Source of the DNA: Phycisphaerae bacterium
GTDB taxonomy: Bacteria > Planctomycetota > Phycisphaerae > SM23-33
Assembly: GCA_030628445.1 (NCBI GenBank)
Contig: DAOVQV010000083.1
Coordinates: forward strand, 1-6,687
Length of the DNA: 6,687 nucleotides
Reading direction: 5' to 3'
The position numbers and the translations under genes are program-made. The number at the start of each line of letters is the position of its first letter. Position 1 is the stretch's first letter. Positions 6,632 to 6,687 of the stretch are shown piece after piece. The notes under the pieces are model-generated. The model saw only the letters and a program-made list of their open reading frames with translations. It ran no database searches and had not been told where the DNA came from.

Positions 6632-6687
6632 ATGGCGCTTACGGGCCTGGAAATCTACAAGCAGCTTCCGAAGGAGAATTGCAAGGA
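6632..6687 (+). CDS. acsC: Corrinoid iron-sulfur protein large subunit (AcsC), N-terminal fragment
   Basis: Only 18 codons and 2 nt fall inside the window. They begin MALTGLEIYKQLPK and continue ENCK. This is the conserved opening of AcsC (gamma subunit of the corrinoid iron-sulfur protein), in which the cysteine at residue 17 is the first ligand of the N-terminal [4Fe-4S] cluster. The protein, with AcsD, carries the methyl group on cobalamin from methyltransferase to acetyl-CoA synthase. The start is supported by the Shine-Dalgarno 7 nt upstream and by position directly after acsB, where this gene commonly occurs. The identification rests on few residues but on strong context. Confidence 0.85.
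   Translation, partial: MALTGLEIYKQLPKENCK

Overview
The window is one strand-uniform, tightly packed stretch of a carbonyl branch (Wood-Ljungdahl pathway) gene cluster. All seven genes lie on the + strand, every gap is under 45 nt, and two junctions overlap. The composition is GC-rich, roughly 60% by eye. The acetyl-CoA synthase is the full-length bacterial type, with the N-terminal CODH-docking domain that archaeal CdhC lacks. This points to an anaerobic bacterium able to make acetyl-CoA from CO2/CO or to run the pathway in reverse. I cannot assign a phylum from the sequence alone.

Layout: (1) positions 1-638, the C-terminal third of the CO dehydrogenase catalytic subunit CooS/AcsA; (2) 660-1208, a CooF-like polyferredoxin with four [4Fe-4S] motifs; (3) 1198-1680, a NuoE/HydC-like [2Fe-2S] protein; (4) 1677-3548, a 623-residue NuoF/HydB-like flavoprotein with extra N- and C-terminal iron-sulfur domains; (5) 3553-4392, a 279-residue NuoG/HydA-like iron-sulfur protein with no hydrogenase domain; (6) 4407-6587, acetyl-CoA synthase AcsB; (7) from 6632 to the window end, the first 18 codons of AcsC, the large subunit of the corrinoid iron-sulfur protein.

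Reading as a system: CooS interconverts CO2 and CO, AcsB joins CO with a methyl group delivered by AcsC/AcsD, and the four genes between cooS and acsB look like an electron-transfer unit. The CooF-like protein is the expected partner of CooS. The E/F/G-like trio has the architecture of the NAD(H)-reactive part of electron-bifurcating HydABC-type complexes without the hydrogenase. The simplest inference is that this organism couples CODH (or another pathway reductase, such as methylene-tetrahydrofolate reductase) to NAD(H), possibly with ferredoxin as a third partner. That coupling, and any bifurcation, is inferred from gene order and domain content and is not shown by the sequence.

No RNA genes, mobile elements, repeats, CRISPR arrays, promoters or terminators were found. 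No stretch longer than 44 nt lacks a gene.
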